Source: Parelaphostrongylus tenuis
Taxonomy: Eukaryota > Nematoda > Chromadorea > Rhabditida > Metastrongylidae
Direction: 5' to 3'
Assembly: GCA_019055375.1 (NCBI GenBank)
Contig: JAHQIW010007320.1
Location: 170,075-234,074, forward strand
Length of the DNA stretch: 64,000 nucleotides
This document shows positions 22,100-33,872 of this stretch, in pieces. The position numbers and the translations under genes were made by a program. How positions within the stretch are numbered: the stretch's first letter is position 1; every line of letters begins with the position of its first letter. Under the pieces are notes generated by a model. It saw only the letters and a program-made list of their open reading frames with translations. It did not search any database and was not told the DNA's origin.

Positions 22100-23690
22100 A
22101 ATTGTTTTCGTGATTGAAATAAACCAGCGTTTTATAGAATTTGCTACGAATCCACGAAAAATTTTCTCAAGTCGACCAACATGCCACCCAAGAGGGCGCC
22201 ATCCTTGGTGAAAGGAGATGATTTAAGTCTTACCTCAGTTCTATAACGCCTCTAAAATTGAGCTACCTTCTAGAATAACCGATTAACTAATTAGCAATTT
22301 ATTTTAGCTATTTTCTGCATCGCAATGGTAGTTTTAAAAGATATCATGTTTGAGATAATTTTGATTGAAAAAAAATTGTTGGTAGTGGACTAATAGAGGC
22401 ATATTCCTAGAATACTATAGTTAGACGCCCGTCTCAATGGAATAGTTAGAGATTCAAAAGAAGTCTACTATTAAAAGTGTCCTCGCTGCCTGAATCGTCC
22501 CCACTCGGTATCGTTCCGGATGCATACGTCGTCTCCCTAAGTGTGTTAATAATAGGGAGATTTAAGAAAAAACTTAGTGTAAATACTGATTATAGAGAAT
22601 GTCAAGTTTCATTTTTAGAAAGAATTTGTTCTCGAAATTCGAGTTTTACGTTCACAATATCTTTCAAGTGAATATTACAGAAATTTCGTGAAGAAATGAT
22701 TTATGATGGCACTTGAGTGTTTTTCATCATTCAATATTGTCATATCCGGACGATTTTTTCGTTCTGGACGAATTATTCTTTCATGGATGGACATATAATA
22801 ATCGCATTCCTTAGCAATACCTACTATCGATTTTTACATTTTATTGATCTAAGCAATCTTCTAATGCGATTACTTCTCTCCTCTTTGAGGATTTCTCTTC
22901 ACATGTAGCCTTTTTCACTGGAATTCAACCTTTGAAAGCATTTCATCTCCCTCTCCCGGCTCGTAATTTGCTTCTTCGATCCGCTTTGAGTGGAAACGCA
23001 TTCAGGTACTGTAATAAATCATGTGACCTAAAAAATATAGGTCGCACATGACATGCTGTGTAAAAAAGAAATCCAAAGAATTTATGAAGCTGTGACATGA
23101 CTGTGTGACTTAACTAATCTTCTACATGATTGCTCAGTGCAAAGTTATCTGAGAACCATGAAATATTGCCGGTCCCAGAGCTTACAGTTTGCTTTCAAAG
23201 AAGCTGGATTCAGCTACGATGGAAAAAATTGCAAACAAAGGGCAAACTTTGCTGGTTTCTTATTCTGATTCATTCATATTTATATTCTAGTCCGATTTTT
23301 TTCGTTTTCATTTTGACTGTAATAGAGTTCTGACTTTCTTCTGTCAACTTTCAAGCTTTTCAAAAAATTCGTTACCTCTGCCGATCACTATTAATCGTTT
23401 TCACTGTTTAGCTTCTCACGAATTTTTACTCTCTAATGTGATGTGAAGTCGAAATGGTCATTGTTGCATATCTCGTATTCTAACTGCTATGCTATCTCAA
23501 TCAGTGATTGCTACAAAAAGGATAAGCTCTTGGCTAAGATCAATCGCTGAGAAGTCCGCTATGCATTCGCCTTTTAAACCTCGTTTGAGGTGAGAGAGAT
23601 ACAGGTTTTTTTTGTCGTTTTAGCTGTCTAAAGTGTCGTGGAAATGGATCCAGTACAGCTGCAAATGGGCTTCAAAAAAAATACTACTTT
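22100..23690. other. Intergenic or intronic DNA
   Basis: Nothing convincing was seen in about 1.6 kb. There are several hydrophobic chance ORFs. Confidence 0.35.
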
Positions 23691-23699
23691 CTATTTCTT

Positions 23700-23870
23700 C
23701 TTTCTTCTTAAGCGTGGCACGAGGTGTTAAATCCAAGCTTTATTCACACAATCAAACATCTAACGTTTCGGCAGGTCGCCTTCGGCAGAGCTTGGAAAGG
23801 TCAAAGTTGTTTACAATACATTCAGTCAAACACTTCCATCATTTCTTTAGAGAAAAATATCAGACCTAGA
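23700..23870. repeat. Solo arm of MITE-C
   Basis: The order CTTAAGCGTGGCACGAGG.., GCCTTCGGCAGAGC, TTGGAAAGGTCAAAGTTG, CATTCAGTCAAACACTTCC matches the left arm of the palindrome at 27195-27505. No opposing arm was found nearby. Confidence 0.55.
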
Positions 23871-24287
23871 TTTCGATTGCATCAAGCACAAAGTCAACCT
23901 TGAGCATACTCACTGCTTTTTAGTATGTCTTCCACTGAATGAACACGTGAAGAACTACGGAATAGTAATCACATAGGCCAGTAAATGCACTATACTCATC
24001 AAAACAACCGAATTAGAGAACGTCACAAAAGAGGCTTTCATGTCTAGTGAATCCTTTATGTTTATGAAAATCCATCACCAAGTGGAAGAATCCTTAAATA
24101 TGCGTGTAAGCAAAATGAAAGCATTGTCTGTTAGGGGAGAATGAAAAGATAGGTCAAAAGTTGATTTTTTCATATCTATAGTGATGCTATTTTTATATTC
24201 ATTCACTCTCATAGTTTCCACTGAAGAAAGCTAATTGTTGTGGATCTTTTCTAGAATCCTGCCGAATTTTTAGTAATATTATTTTTT

Positions 24288-24895
24288 TGGCGGCGCCACT
24301 TGAGGCCTTCGGTAAAAGCGTATTCTTTGCTGTTATCTGACGAATGTATGATTATCTGATAGCTTAAACCAAATGAATTTCAAGGGTACATTTTATTTCT
24401 CACATTGCTTGTTTTAACACCACACCAGTCGAAATGAGATTTTGTTTCACACCTGAGGATTTCTCGCCTGATAAAAGTTTCTTTATAACAAAACTTCAAC
24501 CATTGATAGAGCAAATCTTTCTGATTAAGAAAATGTGTTTGCTCTTTAGAAAGAACTTCTCAGCGCTCTACAAATCGCGAAATCTTTTCGATTATAATGG
24601 TAAATTTGGCTTTCGGAAAGGACTTCTTCGAGCTTTGTTACGACCGAAAGACTATAATTATATAATATTGGGTTTCGCACACAATGAGCACTTCTAATCG
24701 GCTAGGGTGCGAATTGCACAGCTCTAACAATCATTTTGATTGATACAGGCGTTAAAAACAAGCAGTATGAGAATAAAATATACTTCTAAAATTCACTTGA
24801 TTTAAGCTATCAGCTAATCATACACTCGTCGTATAACCACAAAGAATACGCTTTTACCGAAGGCCTCGAGTGGCGTCACCGCAATAGAACAGTGC
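24288..24895. mobile_element. MITE-B with ~105-bp terminal inverted repeats
   Basis: 24294-24402 (GGCGCCACTTGAGGCCTTCGG.. to ..CAAATGAATTTC) is the near-exact inverse of 24785-24892. Both arms share GGCCTTCGGTAAAAGCGTATTCTTTG in reverse complement. The ~380-bp interior holds an 87-codon frame (ATG at 24434) that resembles no transposase. Non-autonomous DNA element. The family and target duplication were not determined. Confidence 0.8.
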
Positions 24896-25575
24896 CAAAA
24901 AACTGCGCGGCATCCCTCTTATGATTTGAGACTATTTCTGCAAATTACCTTTGTATTTGAATAATTTTGCTATTATACTTTTTGGCACAATTTACCTTTT
25001 AATTAGGACTATTGGAATTTTAAATTGATTGTTTCTCTGTTTACTCTCTCTGTGGTCCCTACGGGATTGACGTCGTTATGTCAGCAAATCAATTCAGTCA
25101 TATAGTGATGTTGAGGTGTATGGCTGATTTCGTATGCAGTTTTCCATGAGTGAAAATCAGCAGTGCGGGTGCCGGCTAGTCGGCCCGTCAACCCATCGGT
25201 GGTCACCCCTACCTCAGACTGACAGGCTTCCACTTCCACGTCCTATATACCGCTGTTCATCATCCTAGATTATCGTCTATCAACTATTAACAACTATCAG
25301 GACTAGCTACCAAGGTCATCTCATGGCACTAAGTGTTCAATTCGTCAGGTCACAGGACGAGAATCGAAGGGATAAACGGTCTACTACTGAGTGATTCCTT
25401 GAATTTGACCATGCAATTTAGGAAAATTATCAAGCATCTGGGAGATTATTAAATGTTTATCTGTTCTCAAAATGATGTCGATGCTTACTGCATCGGTGCA
25501 TCAAGTGATAGTTTCTGCTCTTCCAGACAAGTCCAATGAAGAAAATTTCGACCCTGGAGCAGTGTGGACTTGCCT

Positions 25576-25641
25576 ATGCTAAGGCACTGGATCGAATCAG
25601 TTATCAGCTAAAATACAAACCACTGCACTACACGCCTTTTT
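25576..25641 (-). mobile_element. tRNA-like SINE head
   Basis: The minus strand reads GGCGTGTAGTGCAGTGGTTTG (box A-like), then ACTGATTCGATCCAGTGCC (box B-like). It is followed upstream by a T-run on the plus strand. Too diverged to fold as a functional tRNA. Confidence 0.4.
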
Positions 25642-26376
25642 TTTTTACAAATATCAGGTCTCTCATCATTCGTCATATTGCAGGTGATACTGCCTTCAGA
25701 CATTGAAGGACAGGGTCGAACTGTGCTCACTGACCACATGTTTCTCTATAAAGAGTACTATGTTCAGAGATGTTGTTTTGTACTGTTGGAACCCGTTGTT
25801 CATGTTGATATATCTATCGCCACCACATTTCCTCATGAATCAGCATGTTTTGGAGAATTTCGTGTTCAAAATTCCTTGTTTTTGTTCACTTCTTCTTCCT
25901 CTACATAGATTTTCTGAAAGAAAGTGGGGAGAGCAAAAGAAAGATTCCCTCTGCTAATGCCAAACGACTGTTCGGTTGGATATATCGCTTTTGGCAGTTT
26001 CTTCATACAACTTGGATTGTCTTTCATAAAGACGTTGAACAATATTATCTACCATTTTTTTGATCAATGAATTTTTTGACGTTTAAATAAGAAAAAGCAT
26101 TTCATCAATTATTTCATGACTTAACATTCATGGCATAGTTACCGGTATGACAGTGTCTTCACGTGCATAGGCACGTTTAGGTTTTATGCCATGAGTTTGG
26201 GTGTACGTTTTTGTGCACTTACGTATAGGTGCTATATGTGGCTATCTTTAAAATCCTTGTTAGTCGATTATATTTGTTCATACCTTACGTCTCGATTATT
26301 TCTTAAGACTATCTCAAATTTCGATATGCTTATTTTTGAGCCATTATATGTCAAAAACAACTATCAGGCATATTGA

Positions 26377-27020
26377 AATTTGAACATGGTCTCAAGAAGC
26401 ACTCGAAACGAAAGGTATGATATCAAAGGATATTCAAGATTACCAACCAAGAGCAATCGAGTGTACAACACGGCCCGTTCGCTGATTTCATAACTTTACG
26501 GCGTGTTTAGATTTTTGTCCTCTCTACGTAAGGTGGTTCTCCCGAAGGGATCGACTCAGACGAGGCATCGTGCAATTGACGAGGCTGGAAGGCCGAAGCA
26601 CGTGTATTGCACTTTAAAAGTGCCCATAACCGACCACATGCACGGCTCTCTGACAGTGTATTTTTGAGCCTTTCATGAAGCCTTTCACAGGCACTTATAC
26701 AGTGCAATACACGTGTTTCAGCCTTGCGGCCTCGTCAGCTGAACGGTGCCTTCTTCTGGGTCAATCTCTTTCGAGGAAGAACCGCGTAACATAAATCAAT
26801 CATTGAAACAATGTAATCTGACAATGTATTTCTTGAGCATTTCCTGGTCGTCGAGGATTTTTTTTATGTAAGGGCGTTCTCCCCCGAAAGGAATTAGTTC
26901 AGACGAAAGACACCGTGCAACTGACGAGTTTGCAAGGCCGAAACACGTGCATCGCACTGTAGAAATGCCCATAAAAGATTTCATGAGAGGCTCAAAAAAT
27001 AAATTGTCAGATTATATTGT
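26377..27020. mobile_element. MITE-A composite: right arm, then a full palindrome
   Basis: The ACTCGAAACGAAAGGTATGATAT edge is followed by a right arm (26515-26640). A palindrome follows: left arm at 26640-26790 (GACAGTGTATTTTTGAGCC, ACAGTGCAATACACGTGTTT, CGGCCTCGTCAG) and right arm at 26866-27015 (the same in reverse, ending GAGGCTCAAAAAATAAATTGTC). The arms pair over about 130 bp. The 60-66 codon ORFs here are repeat-derived. Confidence 0.75.
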
Positions 27021-27194
27021 TTTGAGCGAAATCTGAAAAAAAAAAGCGGTTTAATTTGGAGGTAGTTTGTTCAGTTCAACGAAATCAGCATAGCTACACT
27101 TCGTCATATGTTAGTATGACCCTCTACACCATTTCAACTCAAATCAAAACATTAACAACGCTAAAATAGCTATAACTTCAACAAGACTTTCTTT

Positions 27195-27505
27195 CTTAAT
27201 TTCGTCTTAAGCCTAACACGAAATTTGATGACACAATTTGTTATGACAGCTGCCTTTCGGAGATTTCGCCTTCTTCAGAGCATGGAAAGATCAAGTTGCC
27301 CACAACTCATTCAGCCAAGCACCTCCATGTACTTACCGCTTCTTCTAATTTTTTTATGTGTTGGAGACATTTGGCTGAGTAGGTTGTTAACAAACTGATC
27401 TTTCCATGCTCGGTAGAAGGCGAAAATTGCCGAAGCACCAACTCTCACAATGATTTGCGTTATAAAACCTCGTGTTTGGTTCAAGAGGAAATGAGAAATT
27501 ACTGA
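27195..27505. mobile_element. MITE-C, fold-back element
   Basis: The left arm (CTTAAGCCTAACACGAAATTT.., GCCTTTCGGAGATTTCGCCTTCTTC, AGCATGGAAAGATCAAGTTG, CTCATTCAGCCAAGC) is the inverse of the right arm (ATTTGGCTGAGTAGG, AACTGATCTTTCCATGCTCGG, AGAAGGCGAAAATTGCCGAAGC, CCTCGTGTTTGGTTCAAG). The arms are each about 140 bp with a short central loop of about 30-40 bp. Confidence 0.75.
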
Positions 27506-27984
27506 AGCATGCCAGGGTAATAGACGGTTTCAGGAAGAGCTGTATTACTTGATTGTTTTTTTCATCTCTTTCTCAGCTATCTGTGATAATCTGGTGCCAA
27601 TTATATCGAGAATCCTTCGTCGTATTACATCTTCATGTTTTTCTCTTCTGTGCTTTCCCCATCATTTTTCATCATCAGTGATATGTGAGTATTAGCCAGC
27701 ACCTATGAAGCTATGAAGTAGCTTACATCTGACTACCTATCTAGATGCTTATGATGCCATATGTCATGTGGAAACTGTTGTTTCTTCCACTCGTTTCATT
27801 TTCTTGCATACCCCCGTCTACATAAATATTCAGGCTCATCATGAGTTCAACTACACCTTCAAGCTCTCTGGTTTTCCCTCATTAATGCCCTGAATGCTGG
27901 TAAAGTGTTGTTTTCCTGGGAATCGGAAATAGCTATGAGTATGTAGTCATAACCTAAGATTTCTCTCTTATTTCCATGAAACAA

Positions 27985-28075
27985 AGGCACGTGCTCTAGA
28001 ACTTTGCACTACAGGCACTTGTTTCGCCCCAGATAGGGTGAAACGCAAGTTGGAATACCACCTGACGAAAAGTTT
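27985..28075 (+). mobile_element. SINE3 3'-part
   Basis: GGCACTTGTTTCGCCCCAGATAGGGTGAAACGC, then AAGTTGGAATACCACCTGACG, parallels 28310-28365 and 33720-33775. The box B-like part is decayed. Confidence 0.5.
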
Positions 28076-28177
28076 TGCACATCACGTTATATTATTAGCT
28101 ATATCTGCAACACCACGCCACCGTTGAAGAGAGGTCAGTTAAAAAGAATTCAGTTTGTTTTTCAAATTCCCAATATC

Positions 28178-28370
28178 TGTTTGCGTGACTGGGTTCACTG
28201 TTGATACCGACTACCTAGAGCAAACCGTTGACGGTTGGTTGCCGACAGATAAATGCGTTGTAGGGTATAAAGAGTGGTGACCAAATAGGCGTAGGGAGTA
28301 AAACGTAAAGCACGTGCCTCGGGATAGGGTGAAGCGCGTGTTCGAGTCCCAGCTGGCGCAAAGGTACATC
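28178..28370 (+). mobile_element. SINE3 copy
   Basis: The 5' part (ACTGGGTTCACTGTTGATACC, AAACCGTTGACGGTTGG) matches the minus-strand repeat at 57545-57738. The 3' part ends in GTGTTCGAGTCCCAGCTGGCGC, with a good box B. A box A-like GGCGTAGGGAGTAAAACG lies upstream. Confidence 0.55.
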
Positions 28371-29169
28371 ATTGGTTATTTAGATGTTTGATGCTGGTCG
28401 AACTTAGTTCTCTTTGAAATTCCAAGGTATCCACGTTATGTTGTTTCGACAGTCGTCAGTCTTGCATGCAAAACATGACATCTTACAATACTGACAAAAT
28501 TCTCTTATAAGAAATCTTTTTTTGAGAGTTTTTTTTCAGGGAATAATGAGTGATTAGTGTATAAAAGTGGGGATACTTTAGTAAAAAAAAAATTCATCTT
28601 GTCCTTCATTATTTTCCTTCTCTTCAATAACGACTTACTTGTCAAAGGATTTAACGCAATATTTCTTGTTCAAGTTCTGAACAAGTTTTCTATAGCTTTG
28701 AAAAACAAGTTTGAGAGCAGGATAAAAGAGAAACGAAGGTAATAGCCGCAGTTCCCAATCGAATGCTTTCTAGACTGGAATTTCGTCTACAGGAACTTCC
28801 GTTCGCCGACGATGACAAAGTGTGTTTGTCATTAACCTAAATCGAAATTCATAACAAGATCGTGGACGTCGATAAAGTGAAATGTCGATATTGGGAAGAA
28901 AATACTTGACAAATGCGAGAAACTCGTTCCAAAGTTCAACGAAATAAGAGTTTGCTCGGCAACATAGTGTTCTATGATCGCTATTGGTGGTCTAAGTCGT
29001 GTAATTTATTTTTATGGCATTTGCCGGAAATCAGTTTAACACCCTCATCTAATTTCGGAGTATGATTTATTCCAAATTTACTTCAACTCGTGGCCCAATC
29101 GCTATGTTTCTCAGTCATTCTGAAACAAATTAACTTTGTAGCCGCCGATGTTTCCGAAATATTTGTTGT

Positions 29170-30560
29170 GGAGTGAAATCTCCAGATCACAGGGAAGATA
29201 AAAGTCGGGCGTTGCTCTTTCCTGTACCCAGCAGTTCGAGCTGTTTCTCAGTCAATCATTTCCTGCTGTCAACTGCATTTGTGAATCGTAGTGATGGCGA
29301 CGAACTGGGAGCCTCAATGCCATCACTTTGTTGGCAGGGCAGCAATCAATCGAAAAGTCTTCAGCTGCAAGTATGAAACTTATTTGTATGATAAAGTACC
29401 TACCCTCTGCGTGCCGTCACCACGACTGGCGGTCAGAAACCCGAGAAACTCGTTTCATATCCGTCAATTATCGTGAAGACGTTCCCCGACGTTGGACTCC
29501 TTATAGCCAACTGCCTTCACCTATTGGTCCGTAACTGCGGCCAGTAGATAAATCTCCACCTTACGCCTCATTGCAGTCGACGGAAGAAGGTCGATCGTGA
29601 CCTGGCTGAGTTTCAATGACCATGTCATTGAACGCAAGATTGTAGAAATATCGAGACACATTGGAGCCTTCGCGATGCCTTCATTTACTGTCGTCAACGA
29701 CTGCGATTGTAACGGTTTCCAAGCAGCTACTCAAAATAGGTATTCTCATGGAATCATTGCAGTATACGATTTTGAAGAGGAAAAAGTCTTTTATCGTTGT
29801 TCATTAGTCTTCCTGTAACCCTGCTGATTTGTCAATTTTTTCTATAAAGTCTTCAGTACCTCACTCTAAGTTTAGTTCCACCACCAACTGGTTTATCCAC
29901 TCCAAAAACTTTTGGGCAAAAAAGGGGGTTTTAGAGAATCAATCTGTCTAGTTGTCAGGTTCTCAGAGGTGAAGTGGAAAGAAGTTTGCTTCCAGATAAA
30001 TGTCGCTTGTCTGTGACCAACTAGAAAGCTTGACGAACTCCACAGGCAACTTCATTGTGCGACGAAGAAGCCACCTGAGGACGGGAATTTCTCTAAATGA
30101 TTTAACAGGACTACAATGATTTGGTGCTGATCACTTGCATAGCTTTTCCGATGCTTAGCTTGAAATGCCACTTTCAGTTATGATACCAGTTTGTATATTG
30201 CGGTTCTTTTTTGTTTCTGGTGGCAGAGCATCTTATTGGACTTGTCATCATGGAAATGGACACGATCACTGCCTAATGTGAGCTCATACGAGACTTCTGA
30301 TCTTTGGAGATTTCCATTTTCCAAGGCGGAAAACTGCCTGGTTGGTTCAACATTGTTCTCGTCGTCATCACCAGCACATTAGATCACGCCTGCATTCATT
30401 TTCAACCAAGTCATATCTACTTCTACCAAAATCCGGCAGGCACTTGCAGCCCCGTCGACGCTGGATTTTGATGCTAGTTCACTTAGGCAAACGAATGAAT
30501 AAGACCACATGCTTTTGCCATCACAACGGTTCTTTTCTCGGAAGTATACGGTAAAGTAGC
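29170..30560 (+). pseudogene. Possible decayed protein-coding region (weak Kelch-like hints)
   Basis: The region is less AT-rich than its surroundings and shows partial frames: ATNWEPQCHHFVGRAAINRK near 29291, FFFVSGGRASY then LLDLSSWKWTRSL in shifted frames near 30205-30270. Kelch repeats have a GG pair followed by a D..W.W. stretch, so these strings could be one broken blade. There are many stops and frameshifts and no continuous exon set. A chance resemblance is quite possible. Confidence 0.2.
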
Positions 30561-30699
30561 CCTTTTCAAAATTGAGAAGAATTTGAATTTCGATGCCTTC
30601 AGATAAAAAAGTAAAAATCGTTTACGGTACTTCGCCAATAATGTCAATCACTATCATCAGATGTCTACGGCAAACAAATGTTACTTCTTTGAAAGTACA

Positions 30700-30974
30700 A
30701 AGTATCAAGCTCTCGGTGTTGATCAATCCCCGAGGGATGCACCATGCATTCGTTTTTGAATCTTAGTTTTAGGTGATTGAATGCATATCTGGCCTTTAGC
30801 CTCCCGCTGTGTCTAGTCAATGCTGCTTATCCTCCCAGACAATTTTGCGACTAGTCCGGTACCAATTTATCAACTCCGGAGGGATGGATGGCGTGATGAT
30901 CCATGAGCGCGAGATCGAACCATCGATCTTGCTTGCAACGCAGATCACCTCTAGCCACTGTACCACATGCGCTA
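30700..30974 (-). mobile_element. SINE1 copy, full length
   Basis: The minus-strand head is AGCGCATGTGGTACAGTGG, CTAGAGGTGATCTGCGTTGC, then GATGGTTCGATCTCGCGCTC (boxes A and B). The body has CCATCCATCCCTCCGGAG and TTGGTACCGGACTAGTC, and the tail has GCATGGTGCATCCCTCGG and GATTGATCAACACCGAGAGC. It aligns over its whole length with 41457-41729, 56832-57095, 58391-58672 and 62480-62782. ORFs here are not genes. Confidence 0.85.
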
Positions 30975-30985
30975 GTCTTGAAAAG

Positions 30986-31080
30986 TATATGTACATATAT
31001 ATGTCTATGCATATACATGCGTATAAGGGTACATATGCATATATATATATATATGTGTATATGTATATGTGCACATATGT
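30986..31080 (+). repeat. TATA/CATA microsatellite
   Basis: Units such as ATATGTACATATATATG and (AT)n. It abuts the head of the SINE1 at 30700-30974. Confidence 0.85.
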
Positions 31081-32701
31081 ATAGTACAGACAACTTCAAT
31101 GTGTGTACCTCGAGTATTACTGTAAAGTAGAAACTGCCAATCTTCTCATCGTGAATATAAAAATTAATCCCACCAATTTTACCTGATATCATCTACCATA
31201 GTTTCGTATTTCTTTGCATTTTTCTTCATTTGCGATTTGTTTTTATTCTCTTTTGATGATGAATTTCTGTTTCAATTTATGGCCGGCTACACATCAGCAA
31301 GGTCAAGATGCTATCTTTCCCACATTCCGCTCGACAGCATCACCTCCGATGTGCTCTCTCACCGAGAACGATCCTAATCTCTATAGAAGAGGCTGATACC
31401 GACGTGTGGCGGTCTAATATTCAATCCCTTTTCTGAGGTGTTTTTTTTTCTCTTCATATTTTTGTTTCCAAATTTCTATGCAATATCGCGCTACAACTAC
31501 TGTTAAAGTGGAGAATTTTCCTGGAAATACCTTTTATTTCATAATTTTCGAAGAATTTATGGCTCTTGTAAAACGTGTTATATTTAATCAACATGAAAAT
31601 CACTGCTATGAAACTTAGATTTACATTACATGTGCTAATGAAAACTGCGATATTTACACGACAAAAAGACAAGACGAATAGTACCTCGCTATTGAGCAAC
31701 CCTCTAGGAACCCTCTATGAAGCACTGGTAATACATCCAGTACTGGGAGAGATTTAGACTTATTTAGTAACGAGTTTTATGCTCGAAGGCAAGATGAGTA
31801 GTGATTTGCTTTGTGGGAGTGATTGAGAGAGTGGTTTGCACGAGGCGCGGGATCGCAACAAAGATCATATGGGCACCATAGAGCATCTCTCTGCGCTACA
31901 CAAGCTACTTTAATTCGCTATGTACTTTTGTCACTTTCGTATTACTCAGTGCAACTCAATATCACGACCGGTTTGTGTATCATCCCTGAGCGTTCGCTTG
32001 ATAATTTCATCCTTACTTCTACTTTTTGATTTCGGCTCTAATGTCATCTCCGAATCAAACAGTAAAAGATTGACCAAAGGATTCGCTGACAAAAAGATTC
32101 CTTGGAATCGACATCGTGAAGATCTGAAGTCGTCCTGCCCAGATTAATTCAGGAATCCAAGAAAGATCAATCCTCTCAACCAACAATTGGGCATTCAATA
32201 TCATTATTTGCTTTTTGTTTCACTTTCTTTCTCATCCTTATAGTTTCGACTACATAGTTTCGATCCCAATAACTACTTCCTTTTCAAGAAGTTTCATTCA
32301 TAGAATTTGATTTCGTTTTGGAGTATATCAAGTGAATCTTGGTTGTTTTGTCCTTTCTCCTGAATTCATAGCTAGTTCTCCAATCTAGAAAACTCACACA
32401 AAAAAACGATTCCTGTGGTGATTCTGACGAGTCAGAATCTGTTAATCACTTTAGTATACTGTTTCCAATAAAATTCGTGAAAGAATTTCCAATTCATCAG
32501 TCATCTAAGTTTTTCCTTTCTTTTTATATAATCGCTTTAGATTGACAATTTATTCACATTTCTGTGCTTTGTCGGCACTTCGCACTTCGTCTTCACAATG
32601 CTGAGTGTCCTCCGCGATTTTTTATCATGAGCTTTTTTATCCAGAACATCATTACGAATGACAAATACTTAACGGTAGTAATAAAAGTAAAAAAGCTGCA
32701 G

Positions 32702-32937
32702 AAAACTACTTGAACGAGTTTTCACGGAAATCAAGCGATAATGACATCGACAGGTATCTCGTACGTCCGTCAGTAGCTGACAGTCGATGGACGAGTTGTC
32801 GCTCATCGTCGTGGTCGTTTTCGACTGATCCCTATCAATATCCGGATGTCAAGAAAAAAAAGATGCATTTATCGTTCATCAAGAACGAAATTTATTGTGT
32901 CAATTATATATCCGTACTGAATATATATTCGTGCTAA
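32702..32937 (+). CDS. Candidate exon or open frame, Ser/Asp-rich
   Basis: After an AAGCTGCAG acceptor at 32700-32701 the frame reads NYLNEFSRKSSDNDIDR, LVRPSVADSRWTSC, STDPYQYPDV, then a Lys run, and stays open to TAA at 32935. A GACAG|GTATCT donor at 32754 would give a 52-nt exon instead. No domain seen. Product unknown. Confidence 0.28.
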
Positions 32938-32944
32938 ATTCATA

Positions 32945-33065
32945 ACGCTTCCCATCCGAGAGCACGTGCCATCATTACATCACCAGTGCCACCGCTCCAC
33001 TACCACCCTGTTGTCGATATATCCTATCGTAGGTGTCAGCAGCCAGCTTTTGACGAGTTTGGTCG
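32945..33065 (-). mobile_element. SINE3 fragment
   Basis: GTCAGCAGCCAGCTTTTGACG and TTTGGTCGGATAAGC are the reverse complement of the SINE3 5' part (GATCAAACCCGTCAAACGG, GGTTGCTAAT) seen at 57660-57720. Confidence 0.4.
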
Positions 33066-33227
33066 GATAAGCATAAATTGGCTAAAAACTCACTCATGCT
33101 AACAACTATTCGAAATATAATCTGGAAGATTCTCTACATTACTGCTTTTTTCGCATATGTACTGTTCTATATCATACCTTTCGTTTCGATTATTTTGAGG
33201 CCTCACTCAAAAGAATATAACCTGGGA

Positions 33228-33515
33228 GCATATTTGCCTTTCATGAGACCTATGGCACGTGTACAGTGCAATACACGTGTTTCGGCCTTCCAGCCTCTTC
33301 GGTTGCACGATGCCTTTCGGTTCAGTCAGTTCCTCCAAGAGATTTCGCCTGTTTATACGAGCCAACGCCGAACGTTTTATACGTGCCGTTAAGTGGTTAA
33401 AATACTGCAGAACTGATGAACCGAAAGGCACCGTGTAACTAACAAAGCTGGAAGGCCGAGACACGTGTATTGCACTGCATAAGTGCCATAGCAGGTTTCA
33501 AGAAAGGCTCAAAAT
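33228..33515. mobile_element. MITE-A palindrome
   Basis: The left arm GCCTTTCATGAGACCTATGGCAC, GTACAGTGCAATACACGTG, TTTCGGCCTTCCAGCCTC is mirrored by the right arm GGCTGGAAGGCCGAGACACG, TGTATTGCACTGCATAAGTG, TTTCAAGAAAGGCTC. The loop contains TTTTATACGTGCCGTTAAG. Confidence 0.75.
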
Positions 33516-33669
33516 ATGCTATCATATTATTTCTATATACTTACACATTCAAGAGTATTGTGTGGTATGCGAAACATTCGGCATCAGGCGGGAGGTGAAC
33601 TCGAGTATGGAGTCAAAGTACGTGATCAATCCCATGAGAGATCGTTTCCTGATAGCTATGATAGGTCAT

Positions 33670-33868
33670 CATCGTGAAAAGAGTGGTAGCAGATCGGTGG
33701 GATCGGTAGTAGTGGTAGCGTGCTTCACCCGATATGGGTGAAATGTGGTTGAACTCCCGCCTGACGTCGAGCGTTTTGTATTCCACTCGATACTTTTGGA
33801 CACATACATATATGCATATATAAGTGTATATATGTATATGGATATGTATATACACACATAACTATGTG
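33670..33868 (+). mobile_element. SINE3 3' part with trailing microsatellite
   Basis: GCGTGCTTCACCCGATATGGG, TGAAATGTGGTTGAACTCCC, GCCTGACGTCGAGCG matches the SINE3 3' end, with box B as GGTTGAACTCC. A TATATG/CATATA microsatellite follows at 33798-33868. Confidence 0.5.
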
Positions 33869-33872
33869 CATA

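Noticed and set aside
26507..26984. 60-66 codon minus ORFs
   Set aside because: They run through MITE-A arms, and similar ORFs recur at 33207-33464 and 54316-54798 with the repeat.
30809..31192. Four overlapping ORFs of 75-113 codons
   Set aside because: SINE1 plus microsatellite in several frames.
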